Assembly (NCBI GenBank): GCA_001803315.1
Contig: MHBQ01000111.1
Coordinates: 34,200-67,804, forward strand
DNA from: Lentisphaerae bacterium RIFOXYC12_FULL_60_16
GTDB lineage: Bacteria > Verrucomicrobiota > Kiritimatiellia > UBA8416 > YA12-FULL-60-10
Direction of reading: 5' to 3'
Length of the DNA stretch: 33,605 nt
This document shows, in pieces, positions 23,630 through 31,143 of the stretch. The position numbers and the translations under genes were made by a program. Under the pieces are notes generated by a model that was given only the letters and a program-made list of their open reading frames with translations, ran no database searches and was not told the origin of the DNA. Position 1 is the stretch's first letter; every line of letters starts with the position of its first letter.

Positions 23630-24702
23630 GCCAGCACGGTTTCCACCATCGCCCGGTATTGCGGGAAACAGGTTTCACCCGCACCCGGGATGTAGGGCGA
23701 AGCGGTCGGGCTGACGATCAACCCCCTCCCGTCATCGAAGGCATCGGCCATCAGTTGCCGTGTTTCCTGCCGGACGGATTCAGGCGACGCTTCATACATG
23801 CGGTGGATCTGGATATTGCCTTCCAGGCACATCCGGCCGCGGGCCAGGGCCTTGGCTTCGGCTGCCAGGATATTGCCCTGCGGGGGCGGTTCAAACGGGT
23901 GCAACACGTCGACGCCCATCTCCAGGAAGCCCGCGAACACCCGCTTGATGGATCCATGGCTGTGGATGTGAACCCGCCCCCCCGCATGATGGATGGCATC
24001 CAGGATGGGCTTGTCGTAACGCACGTTGAAATCGTTGAAATCTTCCGGCCCATGCAGGGGTGGCACAATATATTCCTCGCCCAGCATGGCGAAAAATGGC
24101 CCCACCCCCGCCCCAATCAGGGCCTTGACCCGCTTCAGGAGGAGGGTCATCTGGCGCTCACACAACGCATGCAGGATGTCACGATCCGTCACGGAAAGGA
24201 TCGCAAAATTTTCCGAACCGCACAGTTCAACCACGGATCCGCCCGGATTCAGGCCCAGTCCCGCTTCAACGATTCCCGCATCGCCCATCGCCACATCCGC
24301 TTCGCGAAACGAAGCCGGATCCGTCACGATCTGCGGCAGGGGCATCGACAGGTAGCGTTCGGCATCTTCCCGGCAATTGATGTAATAGGACTCGTGCAGG
24401 CCGGGCTGTCCCTTGCGGCTCACCAACGAGGTGCGCCGCAAATCACCTCCCGGCGTATGGAGCACATCGATCTGCCGGTCAAAATCGCCGGAATGAGGTT
24501 CCGTTGTGGTTTCAACCGGGCAGGCAGGCACCGGCGAAGCCCCCCACCAACCCCGCTTGAGCTCGGTATGTGCCTGCAGGTAGTCCCGCAACCGGTCATA
24601 AGTCGGATCGTTCGGCGGATAGGCCGTCCGGCTGTATACCGCCGGACGATCCACCGGTTCGTTGAAATAACAACGCCGCAACCGTTCCCGCCGCGTCAAC
24701 AT
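23617..24702 (-). CDS. Uroporphyrinogen decarboxylase (URO-D)-like family protein
   Basis: 361 residues, a TIM barrel of the URO-D/MtaA-type methyltransferase superfamily. Visible segments are L-T-R-R-E-R-L-R-R-C-Y at the N-terminus, G-G-R-V-H-I-H-S-H-G-S-I at about 244, V-L-H-P-F-E-P-P-P-Q-G-N and C-L-E-G-N-I-Q near the C-terminus. True HemE enzymes start differently and carry an N-terminal R-Q-A-G-R-Y motif that is absent here, so a haem role is unlikely. The H-x-H plus downstream Cys resembles the zinc site of corrinoid/CoM methyltransferases, but no corrinoid protein is encoded nearby. It is the last gene of a five-gene operon with the ceramidase-like proteins (4 bp gap), so a step in sugar catabolism or demethylation is inferred. 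Confidence 0.8.
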   Translation of the reverse strand: MLTRRERLRRCYFNEPVDRPAVYSRTAYPPNDPTYDRLRDYLQAHTELKRGWWGASPVPACPVETTTEPHSGDFDRQIDVLHTPGGDLRRTSLVSRKGQPGLHESYYINCREDAERYLSMPLPQIVTDPASFREADVAMGDAGIVEAGLGLNPGGSVVELCGSENFAILSVTDRDILHALCERQMTLLLKRVKALIGAGVGPFFAMLGEEYIVPPLHGPEDFNDFNVRYDKPILDAIHHAGGRVHIHSHGSIKRVFAGFLEMGVDVLHPFEPPPQGNILAAEAKALARGRMCLEGNIQIHRMYEASPESVRQETRQLMADAFDDGRGLIVSPTASPYIPGAGETCFPQYRAMVETVLAYKR

Positions 24703-24706
24703 GGAA

Positions 24707-26098
24707 TTATTTCGTTCCCGGACAGGCCCGTTTCAACAGGCGAACCGCCGCCTGCTCGATCCGTTCCAATGCGGAAGGATCCCATTTGGATCCGTTGCTG
24801 GTGTTGGTTTCGTATCCACCGCCTTCAAAGGCGAGACGGGTCGGAACATATCCGGCGTACCCGTTGCTGAAATGCGCCACCATCGTGTATTTCGTCGGCG
24901 AGGCGCGCTTGATGGCCAGTTGGGCCTCGACAAACGGTTCGCCCATCAATGACACCAGCGACAGGTCACCGATGCGGAAAGCCTGTATCTCGTAATCCTG
25001 GGAAAGGGTTCGCTTCTGTGTCTGCTTGAGATCAATGATCATCGTCGCATAGACCCAATCCCATTCGACGCTGGTCTTGCTTTTGTCACGCCAGGTGGGT
25101 GTTGGATGTTTCCGCAACAGGTCCTGTGCCGCGCGCACGACGGCCGGGGTCAGGCGCCGCAGGGGCAACGACAGCTTCGTCCGGGCAAATCCCGGCGTGA
25201 CATCGGAAAATCGTTCCACCCGTCCCAGCACCCGTTCCGTGGTCTCCATCAGCTTGGCGGCCATGTCGCGATAATCGGTCCGGTGATTGACCACCGGATC
25301 GATATGGTTGCAATGGTGGATATTGCCACAACACCCGTTGATCACCATCGGTACGCAACCCGGCCCGAACTTCGCACGCACCCGTTCCACCCAGGCGCCC
25401 GGCCAGTCGCCGATGACAAACCGGTGGGGATACCCGTGGCAGGGATGGCAGGTATGATGCAGCAGCACCGCCACCGTCCGGCCCTTGCGATTGACGAACG
25501 TCGCCACGCCCACCTCGGGATCCACCGGTCCCTCGGCATGCAGGATCTCCGGATCACAAGGGGACGGGTGGGCCCGGGCCGTACCATCCCGCATGACAAA
25601 CCGCCGGTTGAAGGCCACCCGCCCATCGATGCCACGGCCGACATGCAGGGTCACCGGCTCCATCAGCTTGATGGCCTGTCCAACCGCCCGGACACATTGC
25701 TCCAGAAACGGTTCGTTGTACCGTTCGTCCCCGCCCTTGAGCCAGTCGAGTTCCGGCGGCACATACGACGTCTCGTTCTGGTAGAAGCAATGCCCCAGGC
25801 TCGGCGATGCATGGTTCTGCACCACGTGAAACAGGATCCGGGCCGGATCCAGGTCATGGCGATCGGCCAGAACCCGGCGAATGCGGTCCGCCCAGTCAGT
25901 CGTACTGGCCAGCAAATCCGCCGATATCCAACAGAAACGTTCCGTGCCGGATTCCACCACCATGACATTGACATACAGCCGGTCGCGGATCTCCTCCGTC
26001 GGTCGATACCGTCCGATATCGCCGGCCAACTGGATACCCATGTCCGGCGTGATGTCAGCCCGTGCCGCACCGACTTTCAGCTGTCCCTGTTTCTTCAT
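24707..26098 (-). CDS. Neutral/alkaline ceramidase N-terminal-like protein A
   Basis: 463 residues, no signal peptide. The start is the family hallmark V-G-A-A-R-A-D-I-T-P. Zinc ligands of neutral ceramidases can be matched: His96 in Q-N-H-A-S-P, His218 in H-T-C-H-P, Glu387 in M-G-E-P-F and Tyr417 in N-G-Y-A-G-Y. The segment that holds the serine nucleophile in ceramidases (G-D-x-S-P-N) reads N-G-C-C-G-N-I-H-H-C-N (254-264), with His-His in place of Ser-Pro. It also lacks the C-terminal Ig-like domain of full ceramidases (about 650 residues or more). It is therefore a zinc hydrolase or related enzyme of unknown substrate, unlikely to be a classical ceramidase. Operon gene four; only 4 bp separate it from both neighbours. 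Confidence 0.82.
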   Translation of the reverse strand: MKKQGQLKVGAARADITPDMGIQLAGDIGRYRPTEEIRDRLYVNVMVVESGTERFCWISADLLASTTDWADRIRRVLADRHDLDPARILFHVVQNHASPSLGHCFYQNETSYVPPELDWLKGGDERYNEPFLEQCVRAVGQAIKLMEPVTLHVGRGIDGRVAFNRRFVMRDGTARAHPSPCDPEILHAEGPVDPEVGVATFVNRKGRTVAVLLHHTCHPCHGYPHRFVIGDWPGAWVERVRAKFGPGCVPMVINGCCGNIHHCNHIDPVVNHRTDYRDMAAKLMETTERVLGRVERFSDVTPGFARTKLSLPLRRLTPAVVRAAQDLLRKHPTPTWRDKSKTSVEWDWVYATMIIDLKQTQKRTLSQDYEIQAFRIGDLSLVSLMGEPFVEAQLAIKRASPTKYTMVAHFSNGYAGYVPTRLAFEGGGYETNTSNGSKWDPSALERIEQAAVRLLKRACPGTK

Positions 26099-26102
26099 CG
26101 GC

Positions 26103-26846
26103 TTAAACCAAACCGGCCTTTTTGAGGTTCTCCATGCTCACCCGGGCGCTCTCCATCGGCCCGATCTTGCTGATATCCTGCTCATAGATCAGCCATTCCG
26201 CCCCGACTTCAACCGCCACAGCGGCAATCGCCTTGAGATCCAGCACCCCGGTGCCCAGTTCGGTATGATCGTTGGCGGCTGAGATATCCTTCAGGTGAAC
26301 CTGCGGTACACGCCCCTTGTATTGCCGGATATAGGCCACGGGATCCGCCCCGCCGCGCTTGATCCAGTGCGTGTCGAGTTCGGCATACACCTCATCCGCC
26401 TTGGTCGATCGGTACAACTGATCAAGGGCGTAGACCCCGTTGATCGTGGCAAATTCCTGGGCATGGTTGTGATAGGTGAACTGCATGCCCTGCGCCTTGG
26501 CGGCTTTGCCCGCCTTCACACAATCCTGGATGGCGGCATCCCAGTCCTTTTCAACGCGGCCCGCCATACTGGTCGTCAGGTATCGGTTGCCCGTCACCTT
26601 GGACAACGCATAGGCCACACTCGACGCATCGAGTATTTCCGGGATCCCGCCGTGGAACCCGCACACGCGCATGTTGCATTCCTTGAGGAAGGCGGCGACC
26701 TCATCCGGCGCCATATCGCCCCATTGCCAGGCAAACTCAACCCCCTTGAACCCCATTTTCGCCAGTTCCCTGACCGTGCCCTTGAAATCGCTCTTGCAGG
26801 CATCCCGAACCGAATACAGTTGAATCCCGACCGGCAGTTTCTTCAT
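26103..26846 (-). CDS. Sugar phosphate isomerase/epimerase (TIM barrel)
   Basis: 247 residues. The protein begins M-K-K-L-P-V-G-I-Q-L-Y-S-V-R-D, the typical first strand of the AP-endonuclease-2/xylose-isomerase-like family. Further marks are G-F-K-G-V-E-F-A, F-T-Y-H-N-H-A-Q-E-F, E-L-D-T-H-W-I-K-R-G-G, V-H-L-K-D-I and Y-E-Q-D. The metal site would use Glu of V-E-F or H-N-H, the Asp of E-L-D, the His of V-H-L-K and the Glu of Y-E-Q. It should isomerise, epimerise or dehydrate a keto-sugar in the cytoplasm. AAGGAG is 12 bases before the ATG. It is not a close copy of the epimerase at 3515-4303, but both operons contain one member of this family. Confidence 0.86.
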   Translation of the reverse strand: MKKLPVGIQLYSVRDACKSDFKGTVRELAKMGFKGVEFAWQWGDMAPDEVAAFLKECNMRVCGFHGGIPEILDASSVAYALSKVTGNRYLTTSMAGRVEKDWDAAIQDCVKAGKAAKAQGMQFTYHNHAQEFATINGVYALDQLYRSTKADEVYAELDTHWIKRGGADPVAYIRQYKGRVPQVHLKDISAANDHTELGTGVLDLKAIAAVAVEVGAEWLIYEQDISKIGPMESARVSMENLKKAGLV

Positions 26847-26878
26847 GACTTTGAATCGCTCCTTTTCGTGAACCGTTC

Positions 26879-28141
26879 TTACCGTTTTCGTCCGATCAAA
26901 CGCACCGCGGCATCGGCCAGCATGTCCCCCGCTTCCGGCGCCATGCGGCTCGACGCCGCAAACGTGGTCTCGTATCCCCCGCGTTTAAACGCTCCCGGCG
27001 TCGGCACATACCCGATCATGCCGTTGGCGTGTGACACCACCAGTGCATGCCGGGGATGCGCCTGTTCCTTGATGCGCAACCCGAATTCCACAAAGTATTC
27101 GGCCGGAATCGAGGCAAAGTCAATCTCGCCGATGGATAACACCTGCACCTCCGCCGGCTGCATCCTGCGCGTCTCAATGCGCTTCAGCAAGGCCGGCATG
27201 CCCCGGTCATAGATGGCCGGATCAATGAAACGCTGGGCGCCACGCACCGTGCCGGCCACGGCTTCCGGACTCACCGGACGATAGGGAAGTGAAAGGGTCT
27301 CGGTGGCGGCAGTTACCGGCCACGTTGGGTTGAACGCCATGCCGGCAATGGCCTTGAGCGCATCCTCCGCCAGGCGGGTTCCCGCCTCCTCCTTGGTTTT
27401 TTCGACGCCCAGCATCGGATTATTGTGATGAATATTGCCGCAGGCGCCATTCAGGAACAGGGTCACCGGCCAACCCCTGGCCTGCAGGGTGCGGATCAAT
27501 ACGCCCGGATAACCCGCGGATAATTCACCGGAACCTCCATGATGGGTGGGATGACAGGTGAAGTTGACCAGACATCCCAGGGGACGTCCATCCGGTGTGC
27601 GCGCGGCCAGGACGGCAACCTCCGGATCGACCGGCCCTTCAACACACAAGGCCAGGGGGTCCTTGAAATGTCCATGCGTTCGAACCGTGCCATCCCGCAT
27701 GACGATCCGCCGGTTGTACCCCACGTCGAACTCAAACACCGATCCGAATCCGATTTCCGCATCAACCAGCCCCTTTACCGCCAACTGGCCGGCTTTGACA
27801 ACCGATGCAATCATGGACTCGACATAGGATTCATCCCGGGGAACCTCACCCGTCCCGGCAACGGCCGGTCCGGCATGATTATGCGTGGCCGCCACCATGA
27901 CATGCCCGGCCGGGATCTTACAGACACGCTCCAACCGGGACCGCATCTCGCGGACCTGTGACCAGCGGATGCTCAAGGTGTCCAGTTGAACAAAGGCCAC
28001 CCGTGCCCCCCCCTGCTCAAAAACCGCCACCCGGGCACACAAGGGATCCAGCACCTTGTCCGACACGATCTTCTTCAGCCACCCGATTTTGAGTGTCCCC
28101 ACGGGTGGGGTGATATCCACTTCAGCGAATCCTGCTTTCAC
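26879..28141 (-). CDS. Neutral/alkaline ceramidase N-terminal-like protein B
   Basis: 420 residues from a GTG at 28141 with GGAGG five bases upstream. It begins M-K-A-G-F-A-E-V-D-I-T-P-P. Predicted zinc ligands are His89 in A-T-H-N-H-A-G-P, His197 in F-T-C-H-P-T, Glu348 in I-P-A-E-Y-F and Tyr378 in N-G-M-I-G-Y. The nucleophile segment is N-G-A-C-G-N-I-H-H-N-N (231-241), again without the serine. It shares with protein A the blocks Y/F-N-R-R-x-V-M-R-D-G-T and E-G-P-V-D-P-E-V, so the two are diverged paralogues. No signal peptide. It follows the PL26-like lyase by 12 bp and precedes the epimerase by 32 bp. A heteromer or two successive hydrolytic steps are both possible. Confidence 0.82.
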   Translation of the reverse strand: MKAGFAEVDITPPVGTLKIGWLKKIVSDKVLDPLCARVAVFEQGGARVAFVQLDTLSIRWSQVREMRSRLERVCKIPAGHVMVAATHNHAGPAVAGTGEVPRDESYVESMIASVVKAGQLAVKGLVDAEIGFGSVFEFDVGYNRRIVMRDGTVRTHGHFKDPLALCVEGPVDPEVAVLAARTPDGRPLGCLVNFTCHPTHHGGSGELSAGYPGVLIRTLQARGWPVTLFLNGACGNIHHNNPMLGVEKTKEEAGTRLAEDALKAIAGMAFNPTWPVTAATETLSLPYRPVSPEAVAGTVRGAQRFIDPAIYDRGMPALLKRIETRRMQPAEVQVLSIGEIDFASIPAEYFVEFGLRIKEQAHPRHALVVSHANGMIGYVPTPGAFKRGGYETTFAASSRMAPEAGDMLADAAVRLIGRKR

Positions 28142-28153
28142 AATGGCCTCCCT

Positions 28154-30493
28154 CTAAATGACGCCTCCACGGCTCCCCACGAAGCGATCATCAATCATGC
28201 CCCGCTCATCCAGCTCCTTGAGGAAATGCAACCGCCGGATCGGGTGCCCGCCACGGCGCAACAACATGGGGACCGCGCTCTTAACGGTCTCGATCACGCT
28301 TTCCATGTCGCCGGTCATACGGCCCAGCATCCAGGCGGCAAAGAAGTCCATCCCCCGCGCATCATTCAGGCTGAACGAGCCCGGCTTGATGCACTGCTTG
28401 AGCAGTTTCACCGCCAGATCCTTGAACTCCGCCTCACCGGTCAACTCCCACAGGCGGTACAGGCCGGCAAAACTGGACCAGTCCCCGTATCCCGTGATCA
28501 GTTTGTGCGGATGCTTCTGGGTTCCCTGCGGGTAGGGATATTTGAATTCACCATACTTACGCAACCACTTGGTGAAGAAACTCCGGATGATGAGCCGGGA
28601 GGCCTTGATGTATTTCGGGTCGCGGGTCAGCCGGTAGGCGGCCGCCATGTTGACCAGCGGCATTCCCGCCTCACGCCCGTCGCACACCATCGTATCGAGC
28701 TTGTGATACGTCCAGTAAACATAGTTGTCGCCGCAGGCGATCACCACCTGGCGCGCCCGCTCGTCGCCCGTGAGGTAGTAGTACGTCAGGATACCCTCCG
28801 CCCACTGGTGGCTGGGATAGACGCAACCCACAAAGTGCTGGCCGGTATGCGGAATGAGCCCGCCGTGCTGCCGCGGCCAGGTGCTCCACTCGCAGAAATC
28901 CACCTCCATATAATGCCGGGTGGTTTCCCGTCCATGATCCCACGCATAGGTGTGCCCGGTGCGCAGGAAATGCTGGAGCGGGAACAAGACCGCGATGTCA
29001 TCCTCGTTGTTGGAACAACTGGTGCCGTCCGGGCTGACATGGTCGCCGAAATGGAACATGCCGATGGCCGCCAGCCGGTCATAGGTGTGACGGGCCGGAT
29101 TCCCCGCCGCCGTTGCCGGCTCGATCAGGTTTTCGAGCATCGGGTACTTCTCGGGTTGGTATTTCAGGAAATGCTGGCACTCCAGCACCTCGCAGAACGC
29201 CGGCCACGCCGGATCAAACGAGACGTCGATCGGTTCCACATAGCCGTATTCCCATCGTCCCAACACATCGATCACATCATCCATGTCCAGGGCGCGCCGC
29301 TCACCGGTGATCCAGAAAATGTGGCTCTTGCTGACGCCCTGGACCACCTGCATCGGCACCGACCATTCCGGCCAGATCGAATAGGTCAACTCCGACTCGT
29401 CGATGGTGATGGACTTGGGATGCAACTGGCGGAAATGTTCAAAGGTCGTGACCAGCGTATAATCCTTCTGCTTCCACCCGATGATCGGCGTGATGGCCTG
29501 GAAGGATCCCGTTCCGATATCGGCGCGGAACCCCGACCCCTGCCCCGGCCGCATATGGAAGGGATATTCACTCCAATTCTCGTGCAGGCTGTTGACATTG
29601 CGCAAAAACACATTGCCGCCCGCGCACGGGTGCGACGCCGTAGGCCCCTTGTAATTCTGGGCATAACTATCCACGTCGGCCACACTGCTGGCCACCACAT
29701 CCATGTTCTCCGCAATGTCGAGATCCCGGTAAAACCAGTCCTCGCTGTGATGATTCTGCCGGACCAGCTTGTGCGAGGCGGGGTCCATCGTGGTGGGAAT
29801 CACCAGCCGGATGGCCTTGACGGAAATACGGCCTTCCTTCGGTTCATGGCAATAAAAGGTATGTTCAAGCTTCAGGTCGGGATTCCCTGCCGTCAGCGTG
29901 AATCGCAGGGCAAAGTCGAGCAGGCTTTCGCCGTCACGGGCCACATGTTTGCCTTCGATCTTCACCTCGGTCCGGATCCGGTTGCGATAGGGAATCGTCA
30001 CCTTGTACCGCCCGTTCAGGCTGGCGCGGTAGATTTTTCCGCCCGGATCCACCACCTGCAGATCCACCAGGGTTCCTTCCTTCACGATTTCCCGGCCGTT
30101 GATCGTCATCCGGTGAATCAACGACCCGCCGGCGCGGTTGATCACCACCTCGCTCAGACCGTTGGACAGGACCACCCGTCCCCCCGTTTCCCGGACGGTC
30201 ACGGGATGTTTCACGGCGGGTGCCGCCGCCTTGCGCGGTTCAATATACAGGTGCGTGCTTTCCTGCCCTTTCAGGTTGAGCAGGATATCCAGGGCCATCC
30301 ACTCGACACTGCCATCCGGCCGTTTCTGCAGGATACGCCCTTCGGAGGGGACCACCCGTCCTTTGGCGTCACGGATTGAGACCCCGGCCGGGCTCCGGAC
30401 CTGCCCGGGAGGCAGGGGGACACCCCGCGTCAGGCAATAGTTGGACAATACCGCCAATGTTTCGTTCTTGATCCGAATCTCACCGCGTTCCAT
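28154..30493 (-). CDS. PcRGLX/YetA-like exo-rhamnogalacturonan lyase family protein (PL26-type)
   Basis: 779 residues from the ATG at 30493, six bases after GGAGG. An N-terminal beta-rich RIFT-barrel-like domain (about 1-260: G-V-P-L-P-P-G, G-S-V-E-W-M-A-L-D) is followed by a central beta-sandwich. A helical toroid from about 440 onward (H-F-G-D-H, H-Y-M-E-V-D-F-C-E-W, H-T-G-Q-H, Y-G-D-W-S) completes the protein. This matches the layout of YetA and of the Penicillium exo-rhamnogalacturonan lyase that defined PL26, though it is shorter than those (about 850-900). PL26 enzymes release unsaturated galacturonosyl-rhamnose from rhamnogalacturonan I ends. There is no signal peptide, so it would act on imported oligomers. 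First gene of the five-gene operon. Substrate assignment is by family resemblance only. Confidence 0.75.
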   Translation of the reverse strand: MERGEIRIKNETLAVLSNYCLTRGVPLPPGQVRSPAGVSIRDAKGRVVPSEGRILQKRPDGSVEWMALDILLNLKGQESTHLYIEPRKAAAPAVKHPVTVRETGGRVVLSNGLSEVVINRAGGSLIHRMTINGREIVKEGTLVDLQVVDPGGKIYRASLNGRYKVTIPYRNRIRTEVKIEGKHVARDGESLLDFALRFTLTAGNPDLKLEHTFYCHEPKEGRISVKAIRLVIPTTMDPASHKLVRQNHHSEDWFYRDLDIAENMDVVASSVADVDSYAQNYKGPTASHPCAGGNVFLRNVNSLHENWSEYPFHMRPGQGSGFRADIGTGSFQAITPIIGWKQKDYTLVTTFEHFRQLHPKSITIDESELTYSIWPEWSVPMQVVQGVSKSHIFWITGERRALDMDDVIDVLGRWEYGYVEPIDVSFDPAWPAFCEVLECQHFLKYQPEKYPMLENLIEPATAAGNPARHTYDRLAAIGMFHFGDHVSPDGTSCSNNEDDIAVLFPLQHFLRTGHTYAWDHGRETTRHYMEVDFCEWSTWPRQHGGLIPHTGQHFVGCVYPSHQWAEGILTYYYLTGDERARQVVIACGDNYVYWTYHKLDTMVCDGREAGMPLVNMAAAYRLTRDPKYIKASRLIIRSFFTKWLRKYGEFKYPYPQGTQKHPHKLITGYGDWSSFAGLYRLWELTGEAEFKDLAVKLLKQCIKPGSFSLNDARGMDFFAAWMLGRMTGDMESVIETVKSAVPMLLRRGGHPIRRLHFLKELDERGMIDDRFVGSRGGVI

Positions 30494-30513
30494 GTCAAAC
30501 CTCCTCATCCTTG

Positions 30514-30526
30514 CACTGTTATGATA
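30514..30526 (-). promoter_or_regulatory. Candidate -10 element of the PL26-ceramidase-like operon
   Basis: TATCAT at 30526-30521 on the minus strand matches five of six -10 positions and would start transcription near 30514. That leaves a 21-base leader with GGAGG. No acceptable -35 is found 16-18 bp upstream, which would fit activation by a regulator. Confidence 0.35.
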
Positions 30527-30619
30527 CCGCACGGGCTCGCGGGAACCCTTCGATGAATCTCAGGGCAGGCTCGCCCCGCCATGCGCTTCGCTCTGATCTT
30601 CTCCCCTGAAGGGCGGAGC

Positions 30620-30647
30620 TCCTGCGACGCCGTCCCCCTCCGCAGGA
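30620..30647 (-). repeat. Inverted repeat after the DUF212 gene
   Basis: TCCTGCG (30620-30626) and CGCAGGA (30641-30647) make a 7-bp stem with a 14-base loop, three bases past the DUF212 stop. No run of T follows, so it is not a textbook intrinsic terminator. The rest of 30527-30619 holds short GC-rich inverted segments (GGAGCTCC near 30615-30622; GGGC/GCCC near 30562-30577) and no gene. Confidence 0.35.
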
Positions 30648-30650
30648 ACA

Positions 30651-31130
30651 TCACATCTGCAACCGCAACTCGATGGCCACCACCAGCATGGCCGTGAAAA
30701 TACCCACCAACATTCCCAGGAACACCTCCAACCGGGTATGCCCCAGCAATTCAACCAGTTTCTTGTCGGATAACCGGTGTTCCTTAAGCAACTCGTCGAC
30801 AATCTGGTTCAATAACCGGGCTTGCATACCAGCCGCCCGCCGCACCGTGGAGGCATCGAGCATCACGATCGTGGCAAAGGCCAGGCTGATGGCAAAGATC
30901 GGCGAACCGAACCCCGTATGCAGTCCGACGGAGGTCATCAGGGCGGCTGCCATGGCGGAATGGGCGCTGGGCATGCCGCCGGTGCTGACCAGGTATCCGA
31001 AATCCACACGCCGTGTCCGGCGGAACCCGTGAAACATCTTGATACCCTGCGCCAGCATCCAGGCGCAGAAGCATGACCAGAAATAGCTCACCCGGAACAT
31101 ATCCATCACATTGGTATGAAGTTGGTCCAC
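30651..31130 (-). CDS. Divergent PAP2 family (DUF212) membrane protein
   Basis: 159 residues with about four hydrophobic segments. The GTG at 31130 is favoured by GGGGAG seven bases upstream and by the position of the first membrane segment. The family signature G-G-M-P-S-A-H-S-A is at about 50-58, the phosphatase-like P-S-A-H motif of acid phosphatase/vanadium haloperoxidase relatives. A later M-L-D-A-S-x-V-R-R-A-A-G segment and G-H-T-R-L-E-V near the C-terminus are also typical. By homology it may dephosphorylate a lipid or polyprenyl (di)phosphate at the membrane; activity is unproven for the family. Thirteen bases after the sugar-transferase stop, so probably co-transcribed, which supports a role in recycling the polyprenyl carrier. 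Confidence 0.86.
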   Translation of the reverse strand: MDQLHTNVMDMFRVSYFWSCFCAWMLAQGIKMFHGFRRTRRVDFGYLVSTGGMPSAHSAMAAALMTSVGLHTGFGSPIFAISLAFATIVMLDASTVRRAAGMQARLLNQIVDELLKEHRLSDKKLVELLGHTRLEVFLGMLVGIFTAMLVVAIELRLQM

Positions 31131-31143
31131 CGCTCACTCCCCG

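Noticed and set aside
23617-24702. Calling the URO-D-like gene hemE
   Set aside because: The HemE N-terminal signature is missing and the neighbours are sugar enzymes, not haem genes.
27986-30379. A very long open frame (about 797 codons) on the + strand opposite the PL26-like gene
   Set aside because: It is antisense to a gene with recognisable family sequence, good ribosome binding site and operon context. Its product is rich in His, Arg and Pro with no recognisable domain, the usual shadow in GC-rich DNA.
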